Source of the DNA: Trichoplax sp. H2
Lineage: Eukaryota > Placozoa > Uniplacotomia > Trichoplacea
Assembly (NCBI GenBank): GCA_003344405.1
Contig: NOWV01000047.1
Span: 124,001 to 188,000 of the forward strand
Direction: 5' to 3'
Length of the DNA stretch: 64,000 bases
Each line of letters starts with the position of its first letter. Within the stretch, counting starts at the first letter, position 1. The notes below the pieces were generated by a model. It made no database searches, was not told where the DNA came from, and saw only the letters and a list, made by a program, of their open reading frames with translations. Shown here piece by piece: positions 1 to 12,691 of this stretch. A program made the translations under genes and the position numbers.

Positions 1-1523
1 TTTAACCAGTTGACAATTTTCTACTTGTTTAGTTATAGACAAATTTTTAGTAAAAATAGTTATTTATTCGTTAAAGAACGCCTGTCTATTTCAGTAGAGA
101 TAGTAATTCATTTATGACATTCTTTACTGTTGTTAGTATATCCTATTTAGTTATTCATTCTAATATTTGGAACTCTCTCTATGTTTTTCACAATAATAGC
201 AAATAAATCAAAAGACGAAAATTGTGAAGGAATATAAGAAGAAAGAATAATACTAGAAAAAATCATCAAATTTTACCCAATATTATGGCTTGTTAATTAA
301 TAAAAAAAACACGGTTTGTTCTTATTCTAGCCATAAATCATTGTTTACTTTTAACAGCTACAATCAATGTAAGCTGAACCATTTTTTAAATTTTTACTTT
401 TATTAGAAAGACTGTTCTTCGAGATAGTTATAATGAAATATCTAAATAATTCATCCATAGCACTCCGTATCCAATCTATAATCTCATATTCAAGCATTAA
501 AAATAATGGCCATATTGCTAAATGACTTCGCCACTTATTCCGGTTAAGAGTTATTGATTTATGGTAGCCCAAATTCAATTATTTAATTGTGATTTATCTG
601 ATTAATATTGGCTGTTGATTACCCATCTTGTTGTACTACTATTTTAGCCTTAAATTCCATAAATTAAATATGTTAAACGGAATTTACCGTATATAATTTT
701 AATTTGTTCCCAATGATCAACGATAATTAATTTTTAGTCAAAAAGTTTTAATTATTTTCTGTTTGTTAATGTTGTATCATAAAGTCAATATGCAATAGAC
801 GTATCCGTTTATTACGATATGTCTAGAGTATTTAATGATCTATCTAGATTGATCCAATCGTTTTTGATGCATTATAGTTTTCGACATCTGTTCACGCTAC
901 TTAACAGGGTTGAGTGTATTATATTTAAGAGTTGTTTCTAATTTAAGAATATTTTCAATTCATTCAATAATTCTGTGCTTGCATCCAGTTTTTAAATAGA
1001 GTTAAGGAAATGATGCATATCCGTTAGAGTTAAGAAATATACTTGATCATACTACTGTCAGATCTAATTTTACGCGTACGTAGTATTTATTATTGGTAAA
1101 CATCTGTTCGCATTACGTAAAAACACAGTTTTTGTAATCAATCAAAAGAAATAAAAATACTTCAAATCGGAGTAAAAGCTATAATACCATTATAATATCT
1201 TGCTATCTAAGCTACCAATCTGTAAGAGCGTCATATTAACTATAAAAATAAATTTTTTTCATGGATTGATATCGCCTATTCAAATAAGAGCATATTTAAA
1301 TTGATAGAAATGAAAAATTGGATTGTACTAATTAAGATTTGGTAGGGTTTTTTTATTATTGAGCTGGAATTTAAGATAAAATAATGCTAATTTATATTGA
1401 TTAATTAAATAGTAACTAGCAGAATGTTTATTTATCAAGATATGGAAATCTATACATCTGAATAACAACGATAATATTTACGATTATTAGAGTTGTTTAT
1501 TCCTTACAAGTATAACTTTACAG

Positions 1524-1890
1524 GAATGCAAAGGAACATAATGGATATTGTTGACGATAGAAATATTATCGATTATTTGGTGATATTAAATGCCATCGCC
1601 AAGAATTATAATCCAGAGGTAACGCATCGTTGATCCCATAATTTGTCAATTGACGAATTTTAGCGGTTACTTGATATTGATCATTGTAGCATGAAACAGT
1701 ATCAAGATCTTATTTTCTGAAAACCTCCATGTGCGTATTGCGGAATTGTGTAATAATAGCTAATGAGATATAGCCATTCAGTAATTTTTCGCTTTACTCT
1801 GGTATCAAAAAATCCGATATTACAACCTCAGATTACGAAATATTTGTAATATGTAATAGATTTGAAAAATTTAACTTCAACCGTGTCTGA
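1524..1890 (+). CDS. weak candidate three-exon small gene, unknown
   Basis: Three short open stretches can be joined with phase-compatible GT-AG introns: 1526-1618 (first ATG to GAG before gtaacg), 1690-1730 (before gtgcgt) and 1782-1890 (ends in TGA). The product would be about 80 residues, acidic near the start (MDIVDD) and without a recognised domain or signal peptide. Open stretches of this size arise by chance in AT-rich DNA, and the first exon sits behind a good acceptor (1522-1523), so there may be upstream exons or no gene at all. I do not recognise it. Confidence 0.22.
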
Positions 1891-3189
1891 AGTGAATCTT
1901 ATATATCATATGCACGTCATTAGATCCTTCGTGTAATTGTTGCAATCATCACCATATCCAGTCAAATATTACAATGTAAAAGTTAGATCTGGTCTGTCAA
2001 ATTAAAAGGGACTCGATAGCTTTGGAAGTGACTAATTTGTTAACTCAACCACCAAATAGTCACTACACTATTCATATCCTCATACATGTATCATTACATA
2101 CACCAAAAACGTTCATATATAAAAGTGTATTTTACCAACAGACCTTTGTATCTTTACTAAAGCTATGTAATTTATATTCTAATAATGAACTCAATTCCCA
2201 TAGGAAGGATTACTTATAAAGGAAAAATCATGTCGAGAATTAAACAGTTCCCATGTAGCTATTTACAATTCTATATTATAACTATTGACCCATACAAAGG
2301 AGCACATACGAAAATTACTGTTTATAAATTGCTACTCAGCTCTATAACGTTTCCCTTCGCACACTATACTAAATAATTCCTAAATAAATTGACGATATTG
2401 TAAATACTACTCGATAAGCTTGATATATAATGTGTGAATGACATTACGAAAATGCGAAAAGAATGATATTAAAAAGTTCTACAGATTTAATTCAATTACA
2501 TAAATATATACGAATAGTATATATAGTTTAACAATTTAAAAAAGACTCTATCAATACATATATATATATATTTGTATTAGGTATACCTACACACACTATA
2601 TTCCATTCATTTGTAATTACTAAAATTACTAAAATAGTAATAATATTCTTAACGTATTTTTGAAATGAAACGAATTAGGAAATGCCAATAAAAGCTTTAA
2701 AAGAAGTATAAAAAAATCTATATCTCAATAACTGAATAGCCTTAAAACTAAAATTTCTATAAAGGAATACCTCAATCAAGTGCTGATTCACAGCTACTGC
2801 ACATAATATATTAATTATCTGTTCATTTTGATGGAAAATAATGGGTGAGTTTCGAACCGTGATTGAGTATCATCATAAGCTCTTTAGCATATATATATAG
2901 CTCTGGTGCTTAGCTAGATTTTATGCCAATGAATGATTGAATTTACATTTAAGCAATAAAAATTAAATTCGCCGACATTATCGGGTCTAAGTGATGTAAC
3001 GCTGTAAAGTCGACTTAAAAGTAAAATACAACAAATTTAATTTAAGTATTGTAACAATGTTTTATCAACGAACACACTTTAAACCAGGATCTTCCATACA
3101 GCCACTTACGACTATGTCATGTCATGAATACGGTATGTATATTACAGATTCATACCTCTTAAATAGAAGTTACCCGTATTTTGATGACA
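1891..3189. other. intergenic, 3' side of MGAT1
   Basis: AT-rich sequence with no supported exon. It contains a short (TA)n tract near 2556-2571. Open frames at 2022-2376 have no homology I recognise and no splice context. Confidence 0.6.
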
Positions 3190-6100
3190 TTACCGGGCTG
3201 ATGATGGTACCAAATGCACCCATTTATTTTTATACGTAAAAGAAACTATTCCTTTATAAGCTGTCCTCGGTATACCAGCCTAGCGAAATAGCATTAAAAT
3301 ACATTGGAAAGAATTACTTGAGGACACTGAGTAATTAGTACAAGATCGCATATATTGATATCCAGTGAAAGGTCAGAATAGATTTTACAATGTAACGGCC
3401 AAACAATGACATTCTTATATGATACCGTCTTTCACTGTAGTAATAACGTTAGGAAAATTTGTCATAACGATACGATATAAATTATACTGTATATATCATA
3501 ATTAATTTTGTGCCTCAGTGTACATATAATTTATGGCTATATAAACGAGTTTTGTTTAACTTAACCCTTGATAGTTCTATGGATGTTTAAACTACTTATA
3601 CGAAGTACAGTACTTGGTCATGAAATATTGTTAGCTGTAAATGTAATTATTATACTCCTTACGCATATAACCGATACAACTCCCTAATTCATGGTAGGAA
3701 ATCTTACTTTAAAGTCCGTCATTAGTCCCAACCGTCGGGCTATTCTCACGAAACTACCCTCAGTTTTGTATTTTATACGAACGATGTCATCTTTTGGTCC
3801 AGTCTCAGCTAGCAGTTGTGAGAATGTTATTACAGGAGAACTATTGACAGTTTCCAGAAATTCACTATTATAATTTTCCTAGACAACGATAAAGTTTATT
3901 AATTAAAATTGATAATATAAATATCAATGATTTCCGAAGAATTTCTAACCTTCTCAAGGTATGACAGATCTTTAGACATGAAGTCGACCTTGCCGGTGTT
4001 GATATTTATATGTTTCAGATATTTATCAAAAAACTGCCCCCTAATCATGATTAACCAATAGATTAGAATTTGCTACATTACGCGTAAGTTTACTTTTATG
4101 CTATGTACGACAGTTTTAGTAACATCGAAAGCACAGCTATCTTGGCGATTATATATTTGCTTATATACATGAATAGAATAGTTTAAAATTACTAACTGGC
4201 TAACTCCGATTCTCCCAAATGTTCGTGTTCTCGATATTTCCGGTCGAATACAAACTCTAACAATGAAGATTTAGAAAAAAGCATTAGTAAGCATTATGAT
4301 GAATATTTGGCAGTAACCTGTTATTACAAGGTTGTACTAAATCATATTAATAAAATAAATATAATTTATAGTCGCTAAAATTTGAATGGTATATTACCGG
4401 TTCTGGCGTCGTGCTGGCTCCCTCATCCAATCGTCCCAGTACCTAAAAAAGAGATATAGAAACATCGATATGTCAAGAACATTTACTACTTTTAAAAATA
4501 CAAAAGTAGCCTTTGATAACCATACAATTGAGCAATCTATTATGAATCATATTATTTCACTTATGTATACGTATTTATGCGTACGCTGGCGGCCATTTTG
4601 GGCCTATTTCTTGCCATAGATTTTTAGTTAGCATCCATCCTAGACCAGGGAAAAAGTCGCTGCGGTACAAGCGCTCTAGGATAAGATAACAGATTTCCGT
4701 TACACCGGGGTAGTAAAGTACAGTAACAGGCAACAACCACATCATACTGTAAATATTAATTACAATGTGCAATTAATAACGGAATAATTCCCACCCGTAC
4801 CTGGACTCATCGTCAGTTCCTTTCGGCCGTTATCATTCCAGGCAGACACGCACCATATCGATTTATCTTTTTCCATAAGGTGTCTTGTAGCTTGAAAATA
4901 TGAGAAAAAGTCGGCTGCTACATCCAGATCATCTGTTATGTTAAATTTAATAAATTTTAGCGTATATTTGAAATAAAGGTAAAAGATATCGAAATGTTCA
5001 AATTAAAATTACTGCAAAAGTCTCCATGTCTATTTTTGTGCAAATGCGTAATGTAGGTATACAGATATATACCTTCGACAATTATTACAGTTTCATAATT
5101 AAGAACATTAAATACTTGATCCAACGCCCATTTGTAGTGCCTAGCTATCTTATGATAACCAGATAGTCCTCCTGCTGGGGAAGGATTAAACTAGAATATG
5201 CAAGTAAATGCATCAATTTATTTTGATAGATGTAGAATTATGAAAGTGATCATAATGTCTTCTACAGATTTCTAGCTATTAATATTAGCATGAATAATTG
5301 ATGAAAACCTGTAGATATTTTATACGGTCCCCGTAACCGTTTAGAACCTCCGCAGTTTTTTGATCGCCACAATCCTATAAGAGAAGATGTATAAAGTTGT
5401 TTATTGCGTTTATGAAACAATATAGTCTTTGATTCTTTGGCTTTTCAATATATATAATTGTGTAACTTATAAAGGATATTTAAATAACACTATTAAGGAT
5501 AGTATCTTTGCATGTGACTTCGCGAACCTGGCTGACGATTATGGGATAATAAGTTGCAGAAGGTCGATTCCTAATATGATATGGCAAAGTCATTAATTAG
5601 AATTCGGGATAAAAGGGTCACTTCATCTAGATAAGCTATGCTAGGTAGGTACCAATGATTAATTATTGTCGTTGTAATTACTACCAGATAATTATACACA
5701 GTATAAGTCCGTCTTACAATAGGACGTGAGGATGATGTTGTAAAATTAGTCTAGCTTGGCAACTATTTAGAGATGTTACAAAATAGACTAATCTAATCGT
5801 CCTACACTAAGCAATATCTATATTCTGTATCAATTAAGGACAACATCATTAATTAAAGCATATCATCCAAACGTGGCTAACATAGATATGGTTTACAAAG
5901 CTTACGAAACTGTTATATTCTTCATAGATCAACTGTAGATAAACGTCGTTATGTAATTTTATGCTGAATACTGATTAATACCATAAAATGGTAGAAAATC
6001 ATCTGATAACACTATCAGGAATATCCCAATCATTAATGTATATGTGCAGATATAATTTCGATGATCAATAATTAAAAAAATTCAATCTCGAGTATACATT

Positions 6101-6931
6101 TTCAAGCAGAAGGGTACAAAATTAGTGGTGCTTTCTATAATGATATTATTGACATGAATATCTGTCACTCGTTGTTAGACTAACAACGAGATAGTGATTT
6201 AAGTAGAACGAGGTCGTTCTTACCTGAAGAGTAAATCAACACATCGTTTAACAGATGGACGATTACATGCGATGACGAGTACAGCAATAGTATAGTTCTT
6301 AATAGTTTGTTTTTTTTCTTTGGGAAAGTGATCCACTGGTGCTATAAATGATAAAATTAGGTCATTTATGTTCTATTGACTGTAAAGCCACTCAATTCAA
6401 TATATCTACTAAATTAAGTCATATTGCTAATAATCATATACTGGAATACTGCATCTATGATATACACTTCTACGCAGTATTTATGCGTGTTCAATAAGTC
6501 TTACTTGGTTGAGGTGATTCTTTAACTGAGCCTTTTGGTGATAATTTTGGATGGTTGACTTGATCCGTTAGTGAACCTGTGTCTTGATACTGATTGACCT
6601 ACATAAGATAAGAAGAATATGGCACTACAACTCTCGATAGCAATGATTACATACTTTTATTTCCCATCACTACTATTGCCCGCTCATCCGCTGGTGACAA
6701 TATCAGCACTAATCCATTCTACTAAGTTTTATAAAGCTCATGCATAATATTATAGTATCTTAAGTAACATTCTACTTGTATAATCCTTGAAACGATTATC
6801 AATGCTATTAGTTGCCTTATTATCATTGAACTTACATTAGTGTTAGGATTATCTAGCATACTCCGCAAAAGGTACAAGTTACCAACAACAAAGACAGTGA
6901 CGGCCATTGCCAATAATAGCCTGCTCTTCAT
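3190..6931 (-). CDS. MGAT1: MGAT1, N-acetylglucosaminyltransferase I
   Basis: Golgi enzyme that moves GlcNAc from UDP-GlcNAc onto the alpha-1,3 arm of Man5GlcNAc2, opening hybrid and complex N-glycan synthesis. Thirteen coding exons, listed 5' to 3': 6931-6836, 6598-6505, 6317-6224, 5570-5528, 5374-5309, 5190-5073, 4932-4801, 4675-4585, 4442-4398, 4256-4197, 4040-3950, 3878-3708, 3279-3190. All phases fit, giving 396 residues (human 445). Residues 4-22 form a type II signal anchor, followed by a Pro/Lys-rich stem. Family blocks are clear: [20 protein letters not shown], the metal/nucleotide EDD at 170-172, [24 protein letters not shown] at 247-251 and CIRPEISRT. The human GVSHGQFF block reads GVSQGQFF. 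The first codons lie inside a tandem repeat array. Exon 2 (stem) and the start of exon 3 are the least conserved, so their edges are the least certain. Confidence 0.95.
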
Positions 6932-7480
6932 ATTCTAAGATAGCAGAAAGAGATCGATAATACATCAAAGAAAGTGCAAACTTATCAATCTCGTTACGAT
7001 TGTATAGTAGAATAGTAATTATGATGTCCACATACATAGGTATTAACCTGCCCTTGCTATTATTCTATGATAGGAAAGTATAAACCTATCAATCTCGTTC
7101 TAATTCTATAGTAGAAGAGTAAATGATGATATCTATAAAGATCAACCTGCTCTTGCTATTCTACGATGGATAAGTGTAAACCTATCAATCTCGTTATAAT
7201 TGTATAATAGAACAGCAAACTACAGTATGATTTTTGTTTATATCAATGTACTTTTCCTATTCTAGGATGAGAGAAAAAGATTGACAAATGAATGTAAGAA
7301 AGTGTAAACACTACACCTATTACATATCTCGTTACGCAAATAGCAAATCATGATATTTGTTCACGTTAACCTGCTCTTCCTATCCTATGATGGGAGAAAG
7401 AGATTGACCATGTATCAAAGAAAGTGTAGAAGTATCCTTATAATTGTATAGTAACAAATCATGATACTTGTTCACAACAA
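6919..7480. repeat. five-copy ~100-127 bp tandem array at the MGAT1 start
   Basis: Units begin with acctgctcttNctattcta and include aaagtgtaaacctatcaat and tctcgttataattgtatag. Copies are about 6919-7045, 7046-7144, 7145-7245, 7246-7368 and 7369-7480. Copies 2 and 3 lack a ~25 bp internal piece that contains aaagagat and catcaaag in the others. Copy 1 overlaps the first four codons of MGAT1 (the ATG is at 6931-6929 on -). The copies have diverged by point changes and small indels, so the array is not recent. Confidence 0.85.
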
Positions 7481-7739
7481 CTGAATTAGTTCCATTATCT
7501 CCATTAATAGGACTGTGTACTGTGGGTGTTGCAGTCAATCCAAGACTATCACATTGACACTTTTAGACTTTCTAATAGATTACACCATTCATCCTATTTC
7601 TATATTTAGTACCCAAGCTCACCTCTTCTTTGCCAATCGCTATCCAACAGATAAAATCAATACGCCATTTCTTGTCCTGGTAGCAATCAGTGGAAATCAA
7701 TGGCCATGTTCTGGCAGTTTTGGTCTGCTGCAGTCTAGC

Positions 7740-8845
7740 GCATCGACAAGCTGACGTGATGTCCTGTACAGTGTACAGTACTTTTCACTCCCCTTTGGCA
7801 AGAAAGTCTTGAACTGTAGAACGGGCAGTACAGTACAGTACAGTACAGTACAGTACATTCAATCATGAACCCATTCATCACCTAGCACGCTATACTGTAC
7901 TATACACTAGTATACAGTACATTGTACAAAAGCATACAGTATTGTGGCGTTCTCTACCATGCCTACCCCTAGCATAAATAATGTCACGGATCCCTGCCTA
8001 CAGTACACATTGTACAGTACAGTACTGTACTGTACAATATAAACTATCTCAGACTAGGATCGACTACAGTATTAAGTACTCTGTTACAGTACCTGCTCCC
8101 TAGGAAAAGGGTGACATCATTTTTTCTACAAACTACAGTATACAGACAGCACTGTGCAGCGTACTATACTGTACTGTACTGTATGCTGACGTGGTCAAGC
8201 CCCTAGACGGACAAGCCATCAAGAAGTGAAAAGTAATAATGAATCCGAGCTTATTTGAGATCGAGGCAACTAATTCTATTTGTAACTAATTCATTATATA
8301 TAAAATAGTGTACTGTAGAACGGGCAGTACAGTACTGTACAGTACATTCAATCATGAATCCATTCATCACCTAGCACGCTACAGTATACTGTACTGTACT
8401 GTACAGTATACCGTACAGTACTAGTACTGTATACAGTACAGTACAGTACTGTACAGTACAGTACGTTGTACAAAGCATATTGTGGCGTTCTCTACCATGC
8501 CCACCCCTAGCATAAATAATGTCACGGATCCCTGCCTACAGTACACTGAGTATAGTACAGTACTGTACAATATACAGTACTGTACAGTAAACTATCTCAG
8601 ACTAGGATCGATTACAGTACTTAGTACTCTGTTACAGTACCTGCTCCCTAGGAAAAGGGTGACATCATTTTTGTTTTCTACAAACTACAGTATACAGCAC
8701 TGTGCAGCGTACTGTACTGTATGCTGACGTGGTCAAGCCCCTAGACGGACAAGCCATCAAGAAGTGAAAAGTAATAGTGAATCCGAGCTTGTTTGAGATC
8801 GAGGCAACTAATTCTATTTGTAACTAATTCATTATATATACTGTA
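7740..8845. repeat. duplicated ~0.5 kb block packed with GTAC pentamers
   Basis: Two direct copies lie at about 7814-8302 and 8313-8841. Both start ctgtagaacgggcagtac and end near ctaattcattatatata. Non-repetitive cores such as cgttctctaccatgcc and gatcgaggcaactaat are almost identical between copies. The offset grows from 499 to 538 bp because GTACA/GTACT runs have changed length. The region lies 0.8-1.9 kb upstream of the MGAT1 ATG. Open frames inside it are translations of the repeat. Confidence 0.85.
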
Positions 8846-10121
8846 TATTATGAATAGAATTTACTGGAAGCAAGAAATTTTCTCAATTTGAAGTACAGCA
8901 ACATATAGAATAACAATTTTAAATAAGTTCATTGGTAATAAATCGAGAGAGAACGAATACTCTAGGTCTATCGAGCTAATGTAGCTAAAACAAGATTATG
9001 ATACTGGTCATTTAGTAATCCATGGCTTGCGTAGCCAGTACCAGCATGCGATAAATGTTTCTACAGCCTAAAACAAAGTAAATTCAGTTTTCTTTCTATT
9101 TACTGTAGTAATATCGTTTTTTATTCAGTATTGGGCAATAAATAATCAATACCATATCGCACAATCTTTTGCAAGACCCATGATTGCAAATTTGCAATCA
9201 GACTTTACGCTCATAAATGTACGCAATGTTTGCATATACACTCCAGCTGTACAGTGCTAAAAGGCGATATAGAATGTCGAAATAGCCAGTTTTGTACTTT
9301 CCAAGGTAAAATATCAGCCTTTTACGTCTATTCCAAGAAATGCATCAGAAGTCCATCCCCTTGAGCAAGTTAATGTTATACCATTACAACTATCAAAAAA
9401 TTATTTCGACATCAACACACAGTTTCAAAGTTATCAAAATTAGCCGTCCATCATGAGATACAAAGCTTTCCAATTGTTTCAACATAGAGATTTAAGAAAA
9501 ATATTTACATCTGTAGTGACAATATATGATTTTCCGTTACAGCGTAAGGCTACGTGGTCAGTACATATCTTAGATTGCAAGTATCCTTCAACTGACACTG
9601 CACGGTATTCAAAGTAAATTTACGAATTTGAATCCTGCATTTCGACGAATAGTTATTACTAGTTTATGTATTACTAGATACGAATTTAGAAAATCCCTAG
9701 TAAGTTTCTTATTTTTTAGCAAACTACCAGACCGCATTGAGTAAAATATAAATAGTGTTCACAGGCTCCTTCCATTTACAATTAAATTTGTTACTACTGT
9801 CTACTTTACCAACTAATGTAAGTAACACATCCTAATAATGCTATACTCCTACTTTCGTGGCATTATTATAGTATTTAGATAGAGTTTTACAATTCCTTTA
9901 CATTTAAAGATATTAATAATGCCTCATAAATTTTAAAGGAGGAAAGTGGCCCTCCTGCTAAAGCTCATAGAAATATAGAGATTACATTCATTTAATGTTT
10001 CATGAGTGTGTTCTGCTGCGTTACGGTATCACACAAAAAATCAATGAGTTAAAATCCTCAGTTGTACTGTACGTAGGGAGTTTTATAAGCGGAATTGAAC
10101 TCCCTTTAGCCAGAAGAACCT
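8846..10121. other. intergenic between GTAC block and TMBIM4 3' end
   Basis: No supported exon, RNA gene or repeat family was seen. It presumably holds the TMBIM4 3' UTR at its right-hand end. Confidence 0.5.
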
Positions 10122-12691
10122 TTATCCACGATTACTTAGGTGATTTAGTATTCGCAACAACTCGATGAACAGATTAATAATGTCGAGGTATAAATTAATC
10201 GCTGCGATAATGTAATCTTCTGGAGACAACCTCTTTAGGATCAGCTGAGTATCAAATATAATAAATGCACAAAATAGCAAGGCCCCACCAATGGCCAGAA
10301 CCATATCAGCGGCCTCACTCTTAAAAAATAGCTATAAAAATTGAGAGATAATTATGAAGGTGTATTACGAAGAAGAATTTTAATAGCTCCGTAATCATCT
10401 TAATGTATCAGCTATATACCTGTAAAAATCCAGCTACGATTAACATCCAGAGAATTGATATCAATCTACCGTATTTTTGGAAAAGAGTAAATATGTTTAT
10501 ATCACTTTCAAAATGCAAAATAGTTTAAGGGGCTGATCATCTTAGTGAGTGTTGGAATTTATTGAACTCTAATTTCGAAACGCAAGTAAATTGTAAGATC
10601 AAACGTAATTAGTTCTTACCCTGCTCCCCAGGCACTAAAGTCATATTTCGATTGAAAAGTAAATGCCGTTAGGGCTGTAGTGATGGCAAGTGTTAAGAAG
10701 AATGCTTCTAAGACTATAACGGAGTCATATATGGTAACTTTATGGGATTTGATGAATCCAAGTCGGTCATAATGCCAATATAGAATATAAAGCATCAACA
10801 ATTTAATTTTAGAACGAAAGTAACAATCAAAGTTGTCAACTTTTCAAAGAATCCATCGAGAATTTTCAATGTAACCAAATTAATGACGAAATTGATAGAC
10901 GATTATGAGATTGTACTTTACATAAATAACCTTACCTACGTTTGCCAGTGTCACAGCTTCAAAGAAAGTCTAAATAAACAGGTTGTAGATGTTATGTTAA
11001 TTTAATAATGAATCAAAAGCTAGTACAATTATAATCAGTTTTAACATTATAATAATTGTTTAACAATATTCTCATCTCTAATGATCATACATGATACATG
11101 ATCGTCGATTCTACACGCAGTAAAGTACAGATAAATGAATGCACAATTTTACGTCAACAAATTTTTAGAAATCTATCTATGTTATTCATGTAAACCTATC
11201 ATTCATTATGACTCTGCTCAGATACTAGTTTACTAGTTCGACAAATAATATAACAGATTTATATCATGGAGATTAAGATACAGTATAGACTGAAATGAAT
11301 AAAAGCATATTCCATCATGAAAATGCAAAGCTGTTGCTAACTGTATGATGATTTAAACAAGAATATACTAAACTTACAAATGCCATCAGTAAGTACATAT
11401 TTGTTGGGGCCTCTCTTTGTTTCATCATCAAGGCAACCAAAGTGACAATGGTTAAAGCCATGCAAATAAACACTATTGCGTGGCTAACAAAGTTAGAAAT
11501 ACATATATTGCGTTTAGTACCACATATATGATGTGATGTTGAACACTATGAAGTTAACTTATATCGAATGAAAGTGATAGCGCTCGCAATTCTACAGTCT
11601 TTCTGCTGCAAGTTATTATTTTAATGCGTAAAATGAGTGCAACATTGGCAAAGTATGCCACCTTGAGAATTTCATCAAAAGCTTAAACCTAGCTACGATC
11701 TATTTTATGACCATTACTTTCTTGTATAAAAATTACGATAACAAACCTGGTTTGAATGAAGGCTTTAAGGGTTGGCACGAACATGAATAATGCACACGTA
11801 GCAGTGGTTAATAGTAACTGAGTACAAACGATGCCATAAACTTTGCGCAGGAAAGCTGTAGTAGTATCCAAAACGAAAAACCAATCGATTTTATAATTAA
11901 GTGATTGTACAACGATTGTTGATTAGATTTATCACAGACGAGACATAATCACAAAGACATGACTAAAAGGTGTACAAATTGATGAATCATCATCACTGCA
12001 TGCTTGTACAGTAGCAAATTTCATCACAGTAAAGGGCTGTGCTACCATGCTAGTCGTCTTATTCAAATTATATATTACTAAGTTACTAAATTAATTACAT
12101 AAAGTTCAGTCTACCGCAATACGGACAAGTAGTAAGTAGACTATCAACCAAAGCATTCATCGACTACCGTAATGAACAATTGAAAACTTGATACCTTTAT
12201 TTAAAAGAATGTAATAAAACTAAAAGAGAACGTAAAATAGTTAACTATCTCAACGGTTGGTATTTTCATTTACTCCATACTGTACGGTGTACACCACCAA
12301 GTAGTGGATATTAGTATTAAACGAAGAAAGTAAACAAAACTAAGCCATTTGGGTTGCCTCTCCTTCATGCTAGAATTGCCATAGAGAACGCTTACAACAG
12401 AATCGATGTCTACTTCCGAGATTATAGTAAACTATTACTAGCCTATATAGGAAAGACTAGATTACGCCTGTCTTGTCTACAATTCTACATGCATCAATCA
12501 GTAAGGAGTACCAGCATCATCAAAAATCAAGGATTAAGTTCCTATACACCTACAAGAGCATTACCGAGTCGAATACTTTTTTCGGCTTGTGCTACGTTAA
12601 CGCCATAATTAAAATCATCATGATAGAACGTTTTTGTTGCAGTAGGAGGAGCTGTTGCCATATTTTTCCCATCACTATCAGATGATGCCAT
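10122..12691 (-). CDS. TMBIM4: TMBIM4 / Golgi anti-apoptotic protein (Lifeguard 4)
   Basis: Seven-helix BI-1 family membrane protein of the Golgi/ER, known in animals as a calcium-leak channel that restrains apoptosis. Exons 5' to 3': 12691-12565, 11855-11747, 11483-11378, 10969-10936, 10737-10620, 10465-10420, 10331-10122. Every intron is GT-AG and in phase, giving 249 residues (human 238). The N-terminus carries the family-typical YHDDFNYG tail motif; AFLRKVYGIV opens helix 1. The C-terminal block GALLFCAFIIFDTQ and LYLDIINLF holds D207 and D230, matching the paired acidic residues that act as the pH/Ca switch in BI-1 proteins. The ATG is at 12691-12689. An open frame at 11689-11871 begins inside exon 2 with no ATG; the true start is in the upstream exon. 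Confidence 0.95.

Noticed and set aside
6722-6835. Continuation of the MGAT1 first frame past residue 32
   Set aside because: A strong donor (AAT|gtaagt) at 6836/6835 and the in-phase stem exon at 6598 explain it as intron.
6919-7480. CRISPR-like array
   Set aside because: Units are ~100-127 bp and wholly repetitive with no repeat/spacer alternation, in a eukaryotic context.
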